A stretch of 64,000 bases of DNA from Bryoerythrophyllum caledonicum (lineage: Eukaryota > Streptophyta > Bryopsida > Pottiales > Pottiaceae), in assembly GCA_963971425.1 (NCBI GenBank), contig OZ020514.1:41515158-41579157 (forward strand), written 5' to 3'. This document shows positions 9,396 to 21,551 of this stretch, piece by piece. A model generated the notes under the pieces. The model saw only the letters and a list, made by a program, of their open reading frames with translations, was not told where the DNA came from and made no database searches. How positions within the stretch are numbered: the stretch's first letter is position 1; the number at the start of each line of letters is the position of its first letter. Both the position numbers and the translations under genes were made by a program.

Positions 9396-10130
9396 TTGTT
9401 GAGCGGTTGACTATTATCACGGAGAAGGATCAGCTATGGACTTGAAGAAGGAAGCAGCAGCAAGCGTTTGCTACTTTGATTCTAAAGCTCGGTTCAACGC
9501 CTCCGGATGCTACACGACCTTTTTAGTTGCACACATGTTGGAGTGCTGTGGGATTGGAGATACTAGATAGTGTTGACTGAGAAGGATGATGAAGGACGAG
9601 AGTACGTTGTAGCGTTTTCTTCTAGGAGCAACAAAAATGCAGAGTTTAACTATTCATTCTATGAGCGGGAGGCTTTGGCCGCGGTTTGAGCCATAGGCCA
9701 TTTTAGGCCCTATTTGTATGGGCATCATTTTACGTTGGTGACCAACCATCAGCCTTTGAAGTGGCTCGTGGAGTCTGACTAGCTTACTAGCAAGCTTGCT
9801 AAGCGGGTTTGTTGCTTCAGGAGTATGACTTTGAGGTTGTACTTTGGACGGACAATACAAACTTGGATGCGGATGATCTATCTTGCAATCTCAGTCCTTT
9901 GGAGGAGGATTTGACTAGCGTTAAGTGGCATGGAGACTGTGACAGGGAGCCAGTCCTATAGTGGCATACAACCGCTTTCCTCACGTTGATGTCCGGCTCC
10001 GCATTGATGTTGCCTGATTTGGCAATGGATGAGGAACCCGATAGGGCCCAAGTTGTTAGCAATGTGTGGGAAGATGGTCCAATCTTGCACAAGTACCTCA
10101 TTTTCATGCGACTCACCGGAGATTGCAACA
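9396..10130 (+). pseudogene. Gypsy RNase H and start of the integrase-side region
   Basis: The frame reads REYVVAFSSRSNKNAEFNYS, FYEREALAAV, then TGA where Trp is usual, then AIGHFRPYLYG, FTLVTNHQPLKWLVESD and, after a shift, a NLDADDLS-type end near 9855-9885. That is the gypsy-type RNase H (RT_RNaseH). After it comes a linker (KWHGDCDRE, PDLAMDEEPDRAQ, WEDGPILHK) to about 10130, where similarity ends abruptly. No integrase core or 3' LTR is seen, so the element is truncated on this side. Confidence 0.7.
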
Positions 10131-10149
10131 TCTGCTAGGCGTTGCATTC

Positions 10150-12110
10150 AACATGTACGTGGGAGAGGAAATGTTGTTGATAAGTTCAAATGAAGTCGTA
10201 CGACATCGCGTGCTAGCCGACTCCTATAACAACAATTACAAAAAAGACATTTAATAGATATCATGAAGAATCGACTATTGTTGATAATATTAGATATGGT
10301 TCCACTCACATAAATGAACATGTCACGCTCACAATCCAATTTCTTTTTGCTAGAAGAACCATTAGTGATGCGATCCTCTTCTTGCCAATGACACCAAATC
10401 CATATGGCATGTGGTCCGCAATACTGTTGATAATATTGGATATGGTTCCTCTACCCTGAATTGTGTGAGGCCTAGGTTGCAATATGCTAGCGTTTCTCTG
10501 GCCCACATTCATGCGACCATTTTTGGAATTGGATTTGTACTTCTGGTATGCAGACTTCGTGAATGCGACACTAGGAAATTTTGCACACATTGACGCCGTG
10601 GAGGGTAATGAAGGGCTTGAGAAATCTAAGAACAACGTGAAGTTAACCTTGAATTATGTATGCTAATTCAAATCGGTGCTTGAAGCTTGAGGGATAGAAC
10701 CTCTGGCAAATCCTTTAGGTGTCCGTTCAAATATATAACTCACAACATTGTTGAGAACAAACACCTTTTCAAACCAACTAGCTGGCAAGCAACTAGGTCT
10801 TAAAGGCGACTAAATTTGGAGACCGTCACATTGTCGATGTGCTTTAATTACGCCGAACACCTCTATAAGGATCCTTTGCCATTCCCTCAAGTCCAACATC
10901 CTCAATTGCTGCAAGATTATACTTTCAACAAAATGTTAAATAGCCAAACAACAGAGGACCATCTTCCAGTCTTGTATGCGTTAACTTCCAACGCATGGTT
11001 GTCATCTAGAGATCCTTGACCTCGGAGATAAAGAGCACGCCTACATTAGTGTCTTTTTAGATTGTTCAAATCACATGCCTCATGTGGCAAACACACTTGG
11101 ATCATCGCACGTCCAACAGTACTAAAATTGCCATTGAGAAGGTGGCAATATTGGTGCGTCCATTTTGGTCGATCCGGATAATAGTTTGTACCACGAATGC
11201 CTTTGGAGGTAGTGGTGGCAACTTTGGGTGGCTTATCATTCTGCCATCGGCTACCACCCAACGAGATGTCCTCACCACTTCCATCACGAGTTCTATTGTC
11301 TTGTCTGACCCAAATTTTTGATTATCATTGTAAACCTAGAATCCGCGGTTGTCGTCATCAGATGCTTTTGAGTTGTCACTGAATTGACAATCATCCTCCA
11401 TTGTATCATTTGATACGATATCCAATGAACATGGACAAATCTGATAGCAACTCTAGAGGACAAGGTGGCCAACAAAATTGCCGAGTGCGACCACATCTGG
11501 AATCTTGTAGTACGCACCATGATTGACGAATTTGAAATTGTCAAATTGGACTTGGACAACCAAAAAAATAGCTGTGAGAAATGAGAAATTCCTCGGACCA
11601 ACTATCCTTTGGTGAGCACTCGTTAATGATTCCAACTCTAGCAAAACCTCTCTAATGTATACTGCCCACAAGAAAGGCGACTTCCAAAGTCCAAGCCAAC
11701 TCAAAGATCCAAAAACTCCTAGACCGGTTTGACGTCAACATCTAGGAGGAGAGGGTTCTTGGTGCCTCTTCATTGAGTTCGTCAAAATCAACGAATGGCC
11801 TTAGGTCAGCAACCTCCTAGTTGATGGAACAATCAACGCAATTGCATAGCATAGATAAACCATCCGTTGAAATAAGAATAAACTTCTCCATTGCGTCGGA
11901 CACTTCAATTACGTTCACGCAAAGAATTCATGGATCCCTAAGAATAATTCTCTCAACGATTGCCCAACCAGCAAAGTAGAGGCCGGAATGTGTGAGAGCA
12001 ACAATACCTTTACCGGGTTTCCACCGTCCCAATTTTCCTTTCTTCATAAACGAGAGGATGGATTCACGAGCCATGATGTTTTTTGTCAATGATATTTGTA
12101 ATCGCATCAA
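10150..12110 (-). pseudogene. Decayed fragment related to the N-terminal half of the DUF7869-type gene
   Basis: On the minus strand the piece at 10635-10306 reads KSAYQKYKSNSKNGRM, GQRNASILQPRPHT, GTISNIINSIADHMPYG and GKKRIASLMVLLAKRNW. It parallels the 47.1-47.4 kb part of the gene at 44954-48500 (PRLETVQTMGTISAIINENA, then NHMP). Upstream, 12110-11928 reads FMKKGKLGRWKPGK and AIVERIILRDP, which loosely parallels the 48.2-kb part of that gene. In between (11704-11290) FDNFKFVNHGAYYKIPDVVA is open but unrecognised. Frames change often and the DUF7869 core motif is absent. It abuts the truncated gypsy end. The assignment is a by-eye comparison within this window. Confidence 0.4.
10268..10452. 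repeat. Short direct repeat TGTTGATAATATT(A/G)GATATGGTTCC
   Basis: The block at about 10274-10299 recurs at about 10425-10450, roughly 151 bp apart. It probably reflects a local duplication inside the pseudogene. Confidence 0.5.
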
Positions 12111-14454
12111 TAGTTGGAAATGAAATAGCTATAGTGGTTTTTTTGGCTACCCGTAGTCGACTATGACCTTGTCTGTGAGACCTGGTAAGGACTATAGTCT
12201 GCCTAAAACCTTTGTCTGCCTAATCTGACTACCTGACCAAGTTCATCAGCTGTCAGCCGACTACCAAAAAGGTTCAATTTTAGAAAATTTGACGACAAAA
12301 CAAGTGCAACATCTGCCGAGGATAGGTATTCGATGGTGTGAAGATCTAATGAACCAAAGACATGGAGTTCAGTCACTCAAAATTTATTTCAGGACTTATC
12401 TTTCGGTTGAGTTGATCATAACGGATACCTCTGCAATTAATTTAGAATCTCCAAAAATTCTTGAGCGACTCAAAATAAGTTCATGTCTAGAACATCTTGA
12501 TTAAATGCACTGAAATCGGTCAATGATGCAAAAACTTTATGTTGACCTAAAAATAGAGAAGGTAATGGACTACCAAGAAGTGAATAAATAGATCATGTCA
12601 TTAGAGATAAACGTAAACGAACCAAAACTCAGCATCTCCATGCCGAATCTCCTCTGAACCTAGGGTATGCTCCAGGTTTAGCGTGCTCTCATTTGTGCTA
12701 AAAAATAGACAAGGTGAGTTACAAATCCGGAAAGTTTTCCAGGGTCTGAGAGTTAAGGCCTGGGTTTGATGGCAGCCGCGTAGAATAGGGAATAGGTTGG
12801 CTTGTGGTCCCTAAACCGAGCGGCCAGAAACTTCACGCCGCTTTCGTTTCTTGTGGAGCAAGATCACGTGGATCACGAAAAGAGAATCAGCGCCTCTAAT
12901 TCAAGCTTCAATATAATTCTCTGCCTCTAAATCAAGCCCCTTCCACATTCACCGCCTTGACTTTTAAGCGCCGATTTGTTAGGGGAAGCAATTACGTCTA
13001 TCTTAAAATTCACAAGATACAGGACAAACACAGCATCCGCATCCTGGATCGTTTACGTTTATCTCTATTGTGTACGCAAGACTTTCAGACTAATTTTGAC
13101 TTTAGGGGGAGTAATGGTCACCTAGAAAATTAGGACTAAGACCAATCATAGATATGCAGGACAAGTGGAGAAGTACAAAAATAGTACAATCTTAAAGGCG
13201 TAAGAAGGCAAAAGCATTGAAGAGAAGAAATGGGAGTATAGATATGACTGAGGATTTCCAACGAAGAGGTCATATCCACCTCCTTGTCTAATTAATGCAC
13301 GTGAACATTAGATTTGAAATTGTGCGCTACGACTTTGAACTTCATCCCGCGTCCTAAGGATTCCAAACATCCCGCGCTTTCTCACAAGTTTGAAACGAGT
13401 TAAGGTGTCATGAACAGATCTAAAAGATCAATGCAATTAAATCAACCGATGTCACACCATTGGTCTAGAACCAAAGACCCAAAGATTTTCAAGAATGTCC
13501 GGTATAATTAGTATGACACTTCACTCTTTTGGTGTCCAATAACGTGGCCTCTTTGATTGGAATTGTCACCTGGAAACCAAAATTTTCATCGAGTTGACAT
13601 GGCCATTTGATAATTAAGGGTTGATGATCAAACGAATGCGACGGTCTGTTTGATTCGATTGTAAAAGTCGTGTGTTCCTGCAAATTCTGGTCATTTGCAC
13701 CATGCTTTTGTAAAGTTCTTGCTTCCGTGTAGTTTAAGTGCCATTAGGGTTTGTTAGTTTCTCTCTTCATTTGTATTGTAATCTTGTCTAACAGGCAACC
13801 AATTTCAAGCAACAAAAAGACGTCAAAGGATCACATCTGTGGTGTTGTCGTTGCCATCAGCCAATGAGAATTTCCCACTAGTCAACAATATGACATCCAC
13901 GGAGAGGTATGTAACTTGTCCATCACCGGCTGCCAGCCGACAGATTGTGTTTTTTTATGATGTTTTTAGAAATTCTGAGATTGAAGATTAGATAAATTGG
14001 TGTTGCTTTCGCTGTGATTGCGTAATTCAATACATTTTTATCATCGATTGTCAGCAGTGACTTCTTTGAAAGTTCACAATCCGTCTCCAGGCAGCTGACG
14101 GCAAAGGGCTTGATCTTTGTCGTCAGCTCCTATTTGATGATTCTTAGGATTGCTGACAATCAAATATGTAAGTTATTTATTACTATGTTTACATTTATCA
14201 TATTATCCTTTGATATAATCCATTGGTAAAGGTTTTGATGTTTGAGTAATTGATTTTATAGATTGACGGTCGGCAGCCCATGATACTAGATGTGTTCTAA
14301 TTTGGAATCCCTAAGATGTTGGCAGCTTTGTTGGTTTGAGGCAGATTGTGGCCATCGTGCACATTGTGTTTTGTTGCAGGTCTAACACAATCTATCTGAG
14401 ATTAGGTCGGTTATGCAACAACTGGTGTGCTTGAGATCGGCCTGAGGTAACAAG
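12111..14454. other. Non-coding stretch with one possible exon
   Basis: No convincing gene. GTC/CAGCCGAC-type motifs occur at 12244-12263, 13921-13943 and 14262-14280. A short open segment with good splice borders (ACAG before 13797, GAG then GTATGT at about 13906) reads NQFQATKRRQRITS and could be an exon of the transposase remnant downstream, but nothing supports it beyond the borders. Confidence 0.4.
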
Positions 14455-15055
14455 GTATTAGATTGATGCAATATAAAGAGTCTGTATGGTCTGACGGATG
14501 TGCAAGCCAATTCAAGGGTGCTCAAGCATTTTACTTCGTTGCAAGATGTCCTCGCCTAACCAATGGCTGCACCATGAGTTGGAATTATATTGGTACAGGG
14601 CACAGAAAGGAGGAATGGGATGGTGCTGGTGCTATTGTCAAACGGACTTGCCGATCTCATTTGACCAGGTGATAATTACGTTGTGCCTACCATGGAAGGC
14701 AACACCGAGGGAGTAGAATTCTGCATTCTGTAGTGCTTCAAAGCAAAGCACCAAGTGACCACATCATTCACATGCTTTAGGGGTCTAGATTATGAAGTTG
14801 GAAATCTTGTTGTAAGAGGTACTTACTACCAAAAGTATTATGATGGCTATGTGTTTCTTAGGAGCTCCCAACGTGCTTATAGTCATGCCCATCTTCTTGT
14901 GCAATGTAATTTTGCTATGATTCCAAAAGTAGGTTGGCACAAAGGTAGAGAGGTTACTTAGAGTTTGAGTCAAGATAGTCTAGCCACCATTCTGGTTGAA
15001 TTAGATAAGTTAAGAGAAGATGATGATAAAGATGAGGATTAAGATGACAAAGTGT
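14455..15055 (+). pseudogene. DDE-type transposase remnant (SDG...QFK family)
   Basis: The frame at 14463-14672 reads VWSDGCASQFKGAQAFYF, SWNYIGTGHRKEEWDGAG and AIVKRTCRSHL. The block order S-D-G-x-x-S-Q-F-K, then GH(G/R)K-x-x-x-D-G-x-G, then V-K-R is a conserved signature of uncharacterised RNase H-fold transposase-like proteins found in many eukaryotes. The Asp residues would be metal ligands. The continuation at 14755-14961 is in another frame (LDYEVGNLVVRGTYY, then REVT and a stop) and is followed by an acidic tail (about 15000-15045). The upstream part of the protein was not found, so this is a 3' fragment. Confidence 0.55.
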
Positions 15056-15056
15056 T

Positions 15057-15383
15057 TTATGATTCATGAAGTTTTTGTTTACTTCTATGTTGAGCCTCGG
15101 ATGTATCGCTTGTATTGGCTATATTGTATATTACTGCATTGCTTAGAATAGTTTGTCCCCCTGGTACAAATTGTACGCTTTGTACGGTTTGTATGTTTGA
15201 CGGTTGACACACTGCCTCGCCCTCTGCCAATTTCCCATGAGAAATGCCAGTCGATTTAAGGGCTACCATTTCAGAGAAGACAATCAATAGAAATCTCAAA
15301 CTACTATGTTGGTTCAAGATAGATTTTATTGTTGCCATGGCAGCCTCCGTGGCGCTTGTGCCGGCCTCTATAATTTCCTCCAA
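15057..15383 (-). CDS. Doubtful 108-aa ORF
   Basis: Open from 15383 to 15057 on the minus strand, directly abutting the 3' end of the transposase remnant. No domain recognised. The segment QTVQSVQF corresponds to a TGTAC-rich DNA motif that also occurs near 23525 and 27990. Composition is not clearly coding, so chance is a real possibility. Confidence 0.2.
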   Translation of the reverse strand: MEEIIEAGTSATEAAMATIKSILNQHSSLRFLLIVFSEMVALKSTGISHGKLAEGEAVCQPSNIQTVQSVQFVPGGQTILSNAVIYNIANTSDTSEAQHRSKQKLHES

Positions 15384-16917
15384 AACCAGTAGCTTCCTTT
15401 ACTGTGCTAGCTTCCCTGATTGTGTAATGATGTGGCTATCGTCTCATGTCCACGCCATTAAATTGCATTCATATTTTACTGTGAATTTCTTTCCTCCTAT
15501 ACATTCAAATATTCTATATTGTTATTTTTTTATGTAAGTTTCTTATATACACTAAGATACATTACATTATTTAAAATGTAAGGAAATATTTTTAGATATA
15601 TATTTCATAATCCATAAACAATGTAATTCCCCATATTTCCTTTTTTTGAGTTATCTTTGTAACATATATTATATTTTTCTAGTCTTTTTCATTTTTTTAA
15701 TTATGGGCCTTATTATTGCAAAAGAAAATACATTACAATGTTTTTAATTATTGTAGATGTTTGTAAATTTTTTGAGAAGTACATAAATAATGTTACACCC
15801 ATTTTATTTTATTTTGGAAATTTGCAATATTTTGTCATTTTGTTTCCCATTGTTTTTGGGTTGCATGAAGAAAAACTCCCGTCCCTAAAGGAGGCCGGCG
15901 TAAATAAAATGTAAAATTTTTCCACCACTCTGCTGATGCCCACAAGCGAGAGTATTACTAGTCTAAAAGTATTTCCCCTTTTTGATAGTAGACGACGTAA
16001 TTAACATCAAAATTAAATTTTACATGATCAACACATTCATAGTATATTTCATTCTAGTTAACCAACCGTTGTCTCCAACAAAAAATGTAATATTAAGTGA
16101 GCTAATTTAAACTTTAAAAATAAAAATTCAAAATATAAATGCCATGTGTCCGTGCTTCTTTTTCATGATATATTGTTAAATAACATACCGCATAGTTTTC
16201 TATAATCTATATTAGTAATAGAATTGGTTTCTGTGCGTGCATGCGTCTGTTTTGTCAAGCTTATTTACAATTTAGAAAGATCTCATGCTTTTACTTTGAG
16301 GCTTTTATTTTATGCTATTTACTTTACTACTTTCATGGTATTATTTTCCATTGGTTTAATACTCTTATTAACGCTATTCTTTTATATTGGTTTGACACTT
16401 TCATTAAAAGTATCCATTAAAAATAAAAGCATATTATAGTATAAGATAATAATTTTTTCAAGTACTTTTACTTTGTGCAAATGGAATTGTTTACTTTGTG
16501 CAAATGATATCCTATCTACATTGTGCAAATGGAATTGTTTAATTTGATAATTTACTAACAAGTTTCTATGGTATTGAAAACATTTAAGTCTTTTAAATTT
16601 ACAGCATGCGGATTACCTATGTTTTTGGGAGAATATGTACTTTACTTGAATGCTTCTACTTTATAAAATATGAATCTAGGTGACCTAGAGAATCACGAGT
16701 GTATGTTATAGGTTATTCACGGCCCAAGTTTATTATGGGGTTATATCACGGCTCAGGTATATTATGGGGTATTGAAGAGCACGGGTATATTATGGGTTAT
16801 CACGGGAGTGTCATGTGGTATTAGGGAAGTATTACAAAGGCTTATCTTACAAGAATTTTTTTTTCAACTTTTCGTTCAAACATAGATGTTGCTTGTCACT
16901 TACTATTCTTTTGGACC
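15384..16917. other. AT-rich non-coding DNA with repeat fragments
   Basis: Low-complexity AT-rich sequence. At 16060-16200 a CCGTTGTCTCCAAC motif followed by GCCATGTGTCCG resembles units at 25.3-26.0 kb. TCTATATTAGTAATAGAATTGG at about 16206 resembles the sequence near 26254 and could be a Helitron-like start. The ORF at 16224-16439 looks accidental. Confidence 0.4.
16705..16830. repeat. Degenerate 30-35-bp tandem repeat
   Basis: About four units built on CACGG-x-CAGGTATATTATGGGGTTAT, with CACGGCCC, CACGGCTC, CACGGGTA and CACGGGAG variants. Confidence 0.6.
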
Positions 16918-17262
16918 TTGGTTCTTGTTGAGATACCCCCAAAAGCTCGAGGGAGACTAGGCTTCTTATTTTCTTGCAATGTGTGTTTTTGTTCTCGTTT
17001 GTGTTCTCTAAAAATGTCAAATCTTCCATTCCAAAATCCTAGACTTGTTCTAAAATTCATCACAGCTTACTTCCTATTGTGTTATGTTCATCTTATATTT
17101 GTGGATACAACAACGGATGGATATGTTTGTGAAATCCCTGAATCCAAGCTTGACAATATTGCCTTCTATCTAGGACTTTGTGACAGTGTGAACAACTCTC
17201 TCAGTCGAGCTGTTAGGAGTAGTGAGGCATTGTTTGGGCATGTTGTGGCAGAAGATGCATAA
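16918..17262 (+). CDS. Unrecognised 114-aa ORF with one hydrophobic segment
   Basis: An open frame with an internal Met at about residue 33 and a hydrophobic stretch LKFITAYFLLCYVHLIFV that could be a signal anchor, followed by a polar tail. No family is recognised and no neighbours suggest a function. It could be the first exon of a gene or a chance ORF in AT-rich DNA. Confidence 0.25.
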   Translation: MVLVEIPPKARGRLGFLFSCNVCFCSRLCSLKMSNLPFQNPRLVLKFITAYFLLCYVHLIFVDTTTDGYVCEIPESKLDNIAFYLGLCDSVNNSLSRAVRSSEALFGHVVAEDA

Positions 17263-19280
17263 ATTCGACATCAATCTTCTATCACCACATGTAAATTAGC
17301 TAATAACATGACGTGAAGGTTTGTCTTTGCAATTTTTCAAATTTCATTTTCATTCAGAGAAAGAGACTCCAAGGATTATGGTTAGTACAAAAGTTATATA
17401 ATATGTAAAATTTTGTAATTCACATTGTAATATCAAATATATTTAGCTAGTTTGTGCTTTCTCTCATAGTGGAATTTACATAGGGATTACAAGGTGGAAG
17501 AAGCTTCAGTGCCTTTCAAGTTCAGTTCAATGCATCGTCCAAGACGGAAAGCGTTGATGGAAATTTTCATTTTGCAAATTGCAAAGTGGATAACTCTTAT
17601 TTTGTGCTGTATTTCTCCGTTGGTGGATTCCTTATCGTCTTCCTTATCTTGGAGATAAACAATGTTAGAGTCTTTGTGGAAAGCTAGGCATTTATTAGGA
17701 AAAATTGTATCGATTAGAGCTAGTTCTCTCTATTTTGTACAAAGAATACCTTTGTGTATAGAGTATTTACTATGTGTTCTATGGCAGGAGTACAACTGAA
17801 GATTCTATTACTTTGAGACTGTACGATTTGGAAAATAGTACCATGGTAAGTTGATCTTCTTTGTATCTACAAGATTGTACATATGAAAGTACAACATTGG
17901 TTAGAAGTGTTTGTATATGGTGCAAACAAGTGGAATGCATACAAACTAGGGTGATGATATATTTGTAATTGAAGTGATTATACTATTTGGATTGTTTGTT
18001 GCAATTTGTAATGATTGTACTATGGAAACCAAGTAGAATGCATACAAATTGAAGTGTTTCAGAGTTAGTACTGGAAGTCATTTTTATTCTTTGAATTGTT
18101 TGTACTAATTGCAATGGTTGTACTTGTCTTTGTAAAGTGATATACTTTTTGTACTTGATGTTATATATTTTTTTATTGTTTGTACCAGTTTGTAATTATT
18201 GTATTGTGCTTCTATATGTTGAAAAAAATAGCATAATGTATTTATATTTAGAACATCTATTTTGACCGTTTATAATTGATTTGCCATAAACTATACTAAT
18301 TTGTACTAATTCTTCTAGTGCTTACTAGTTTGTACTTGTTTGCAACGATTATACATAGATCTTGTTGATTCTTCTATGATGTTATAATTTGTTCTACAAT
18401 TGGACTGGAATTAGTGAAAGCTTTTTTATGGTTGGCTATGCACCAAATAGTTTACTTGTAGTCGGTGTTGCCACTATTAAAACTATCGATTAACCGTTGG
18501 TAGCTTAGTACCTAGGTAAAAAGTAATATAATTTTGGAGTCCTAACTTCCACATTTTTGCGTACTAACCTCCATTTATTCATCACTAGGTTTTGTGTGCA
18601 CATCTTCTGGACATGTTTGATTGTTGATTATTCTCTTCTTTGCCTTATAGAGGGCGGTCACCACAATAGTCATGACGCATAAATGGTTCAAAAGTATCCC
18701 GGTTGTGATGAGTGCATGCGCAAGGCTGCGCTGTTATGGGAAGATTTTTTCAAAACATGGATATAGAAGAGCTTGACAACCTTGATTCAAATAAGGAAAT
18801 GCTAGTTTCTATAATATAATCTAATTCTTTGCACTACTAATCCTTTTGTTTAGAAGGAAGTCGTATAAATATAACTATGGAAACTTTTGATTTACATCTT
18901 TTAACAATTGGCATAAATGTATGTGTGTATTTAAGTTGCCAAATTGCCATTGAGACTATCTCACATGTTTAAGTATTTTTTATAGTTTACAAATATGCTA
19001 CCTTTCCCTGTTTTTTTATGCGTTCATTATCAATTTTATACAATAGGTATAACATGTTATACATGTTATACTCATATTCTAATTAGAACATTACATCATA
19101 ATAAAAACTACATAATTATAGAATTTCTGAATTTTTTGTAAAGTCAAATAATATAGGAAATGTTGGATTGTTTTTAAGGTCTAATAAAATAGAAATTACG
19201 GGATTGTATATTTGGTCCAGTTAGCATAATGCTACATGTTATGGAATTTGATCTTCTTTATCAAAACATGTAGCATCATT
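17263..19280. other. Non-coding, TTGTAC-rich tract
   Basis: No gene seen. 17740-18370 contains many TTGTAC/GTACAA words with diverged duplications (GAATGCATACAAA at 17935 and 18039). A similar tract of opposite sense lies at 20880-21560, on the other side of the SET-domain gene. The rest is AT-rich. Confidence 0.5.
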
Positions 19281-19548
19281 TCACTCAAAATTGGAAATGT
19301 CATGTGCGAGCTGAATGGCTAAATCGTCAATTACTGTGTCCAGGCAGTGAGTGCTATCACACTTACAATGAAAAGGAAATATATCATCTACCTCATTAAC
19401 CTCTGATCTATTAAAGCAACAACCGTAATCCCAAGTCAATTCCTCTTAAGCCAAAATATTGACTTATGCAAAGAAGGCTATGTAGTATAATTTCATTTCA
19501 CTGTTGTCCATTTCAACTGGGACATCTATAACGTTTGCGTCTTCACCT

Positions 19549-19664
19549 CTGTAGAAATTTCAGGCACACAAAAATTCAAAACCAAAATCAAACTAAAAAT
19601 CACAATTTTACAAAAAATATCAAAAACAATCATCAATATACATTTTGGAATTTGAAGGAAATAC
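19549..19664 (-). other. SET gene intron 2 (116 bp)
   Basis: On the minus strand, donor CATAG/GTATTT and acceptor CTACAG/AGGTG. Splicing joins the codons for N-H-R to G-E-D-A-N. Confidence 0.6.
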
Positions 19665-20097
19665 CTATGATTCAAAAACCTTGTGGCAATGGAGAATTTT
19701 GTGGCGTCAATGCGAATTGTAACATTATCTAGATACTCCATTTTTTTCCACTTGGCATTGAGCATCATAGTGTATGCCTCTGACTTCCCTAGTCTTCCTA
19801 AGGCCCTACGATACATCAACTCAGCATCTATCACAATCTCCCCTACATACTCAAACACAAAACTTTCCTCAGGAATACAATTCTTAGATCTTAGTCCCCA
19901 TCCCTTATCTCTAGGCCAAAACACTCGTATGGCAATAGGTGATCCATTTTGGACTACTTCATTTCGACATGAACGCGGACGAGTGCATGAACCAGTGCAT
20001 TCCTGCAAAAAAAGCTTGTTTCTATCACTAGGACAAGCAACCTTGTCCGGCTCAAAGGAGCAGTCTTCACTGCAAAACAATATCTCTTCCATCATAT

Positions 20098-20245
20098 CTT
20101 GCCCAAGTCTTTAATCAATAAATAAATGTACATGTTGTAACAATGCAATATAAAGCGGTAAATGCAATACAAGGCGTACATATGGTACTTAGAATTAAAA
20201 ATTGTACACTTAAAGGTTGGTTAATAATGATACTTTAGAGTCAAC
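20098..20245 (-). other. SET gene intron 1 (148 bp)
   Basis: On the minus strand, donor CCTAG/GTTGAC and acceptor GGCAAG/ATATG. Splicing gives NETPYTSL joined in frame to DMMEEILFCSEDC, and leaves no stop. Confidence 0.55.
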
Positions 20246-20879
20246 CTAGGCTTGTATATGGTGTCTCATTAAGATTATCCATCCTGCAATTGGAGCCACG
20301 TCGTCCAACACATCTACTATTGCAATCAAGGCAAGAATTTGGGGATTCTATTTTCATGTTAGGTACTTGGGTTGCAATGGTAGATATCTTGGAGTGACAA
20401 ATGTAGGTAAATCCTTGTAATTCATGGACCCTTGTGCTATTTAGGCACATCGACACTAGAGTAGCTTCGAGTCCTTTTAATAAGTCCATTGCATCAAAGC
20501 ATAATCGTTCCTATGGACATAATTGCAATATGCAACTTAAAAACATGTAATTTTCTTACATGAGAGTCCAACCAAAATAATATACACCATAGTCATTCAA
20601 AGAACTCAAATTCACATTGCAAATTCATTTTCATTCTAAGGTTGCAATGACTCCAGACCAAAGAGAGCCACATCCGGCTCCACCAATTGTACACGCGGAG
20701 ACTCCACATTTGTAAGCCCCTCCACTAGCTCCAAACACTAAGCCTCGGCATCCGCGGGCGTTTCAAGCCTACTTTCAGGCTCTTCTTCCACCTGTTTATC
20801 CAACTCAGAGATGTCGATTCCGACATTACCGCTTATGGACAGAAAAAAAGACCGAGAATAGAGCACTTGATATATATAA

Positions 20880-21551
20880 TTTTAAATCAGATATCATTTC
20901 AATCCAAACTCATTTGAACAAAAGTTGGTAATACGGATTGCAAAATAGTACAAATCATCCAAATTAGTATAAAATAATACAAATAAGTAATAAATTAAGT
21001 GCAACTTATTCAACTAATACAAATGGTTAAAGCTCTCAGTATTATAAGTCCAAACCATATGAGAAACATACAAATTCATCTTAATTTAAACATCTGAAAC
21101 ATACAAATCCATTCAAGTATAAATGGCATAAACCAATGAACAACCATAATTGTAAGTCCTAGATATACTGAGCTATGAAATTTACAAGTATAAACTAGCA
21201 CACAAATACATAAACGGTTCAATCTCTTAGTACCATAAGTACAAATCAAATAACAAAACATACAAATCCATCTTAATACAAGTACAAATGAAAGAAACCA
21301 ATGTATACTTAAAATTGTAAGTCCAAGAGGTACAAATACAAACTACAAACTAGCACATAGATATATAAACGGAAAGAGCTCTCTATACCATTAGTCCAAA
21401 CCAAATAACAAACATACAAATCCATGTGGATACAAGTACATTTAGTTTCGATAAAAAAATAGGACTGTAACAAAAATCTCTAATCAACATTGAAATATAC
21501 AAACATGTAGAACTAGAACAATAAGGTACCTTGCTATAGTACAAAAATTGT
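20880..21551. repeat. Degenerate tandem repeat, GTACAAA-rich, unit about 155-190 bp
   Basis: Three diverged units start near 21032, 21222 and 21378. Each has (G)CTCTC/TCTTAGTA, a CATAAGT/TTAGTCCAAA block, CATACAAATCCAT and ACTAGCACA. Not coding. Confidence 0.5.

Larger units (their letters stand above)
19281..20840 (-). pseudogene. SUVR1/2/4-like SET-domain histone methyltransferase, two stops in the SET domain
   Basis: Exons can be placed. 20510-20246 carries the pre-SET start (LCFDAMDLLKGLE, HELQGFTYI, then CLDCNSRC). 20097-19665 carries the end of pre-SET and the SET core (RNEVVQNG, KGWGLRSKNCIPE, FVFEYVGEI, IDATKFSIATRFLNH). 19548-19281 carries EDANVIDVPVEMD, YYIAFFA, EELTWDYG and post-SET FHCKCDSTHCLD, ending at TGA 19281-19283. 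The introns are 148 and 116 bp, GT-AG. A probable upstream exon (20840-20640) has TAG at 20738-20740. In-frame TAA codons at 19464-19466 and 19446-19448 cut the SET domain just before LTWDYG, and the Cys of the plant NHRC motif is Gly. SUVR proteins methylate histone H3 lysine 9, often on transposons. Confidence 0.75.

Noticed and set aside
16224-16439. Hydrophobic 71-aa ORF
   Set aside because: Phe/Leu-rich composition is expected from T-rich DNA, and there is no start context or conservation evidence.
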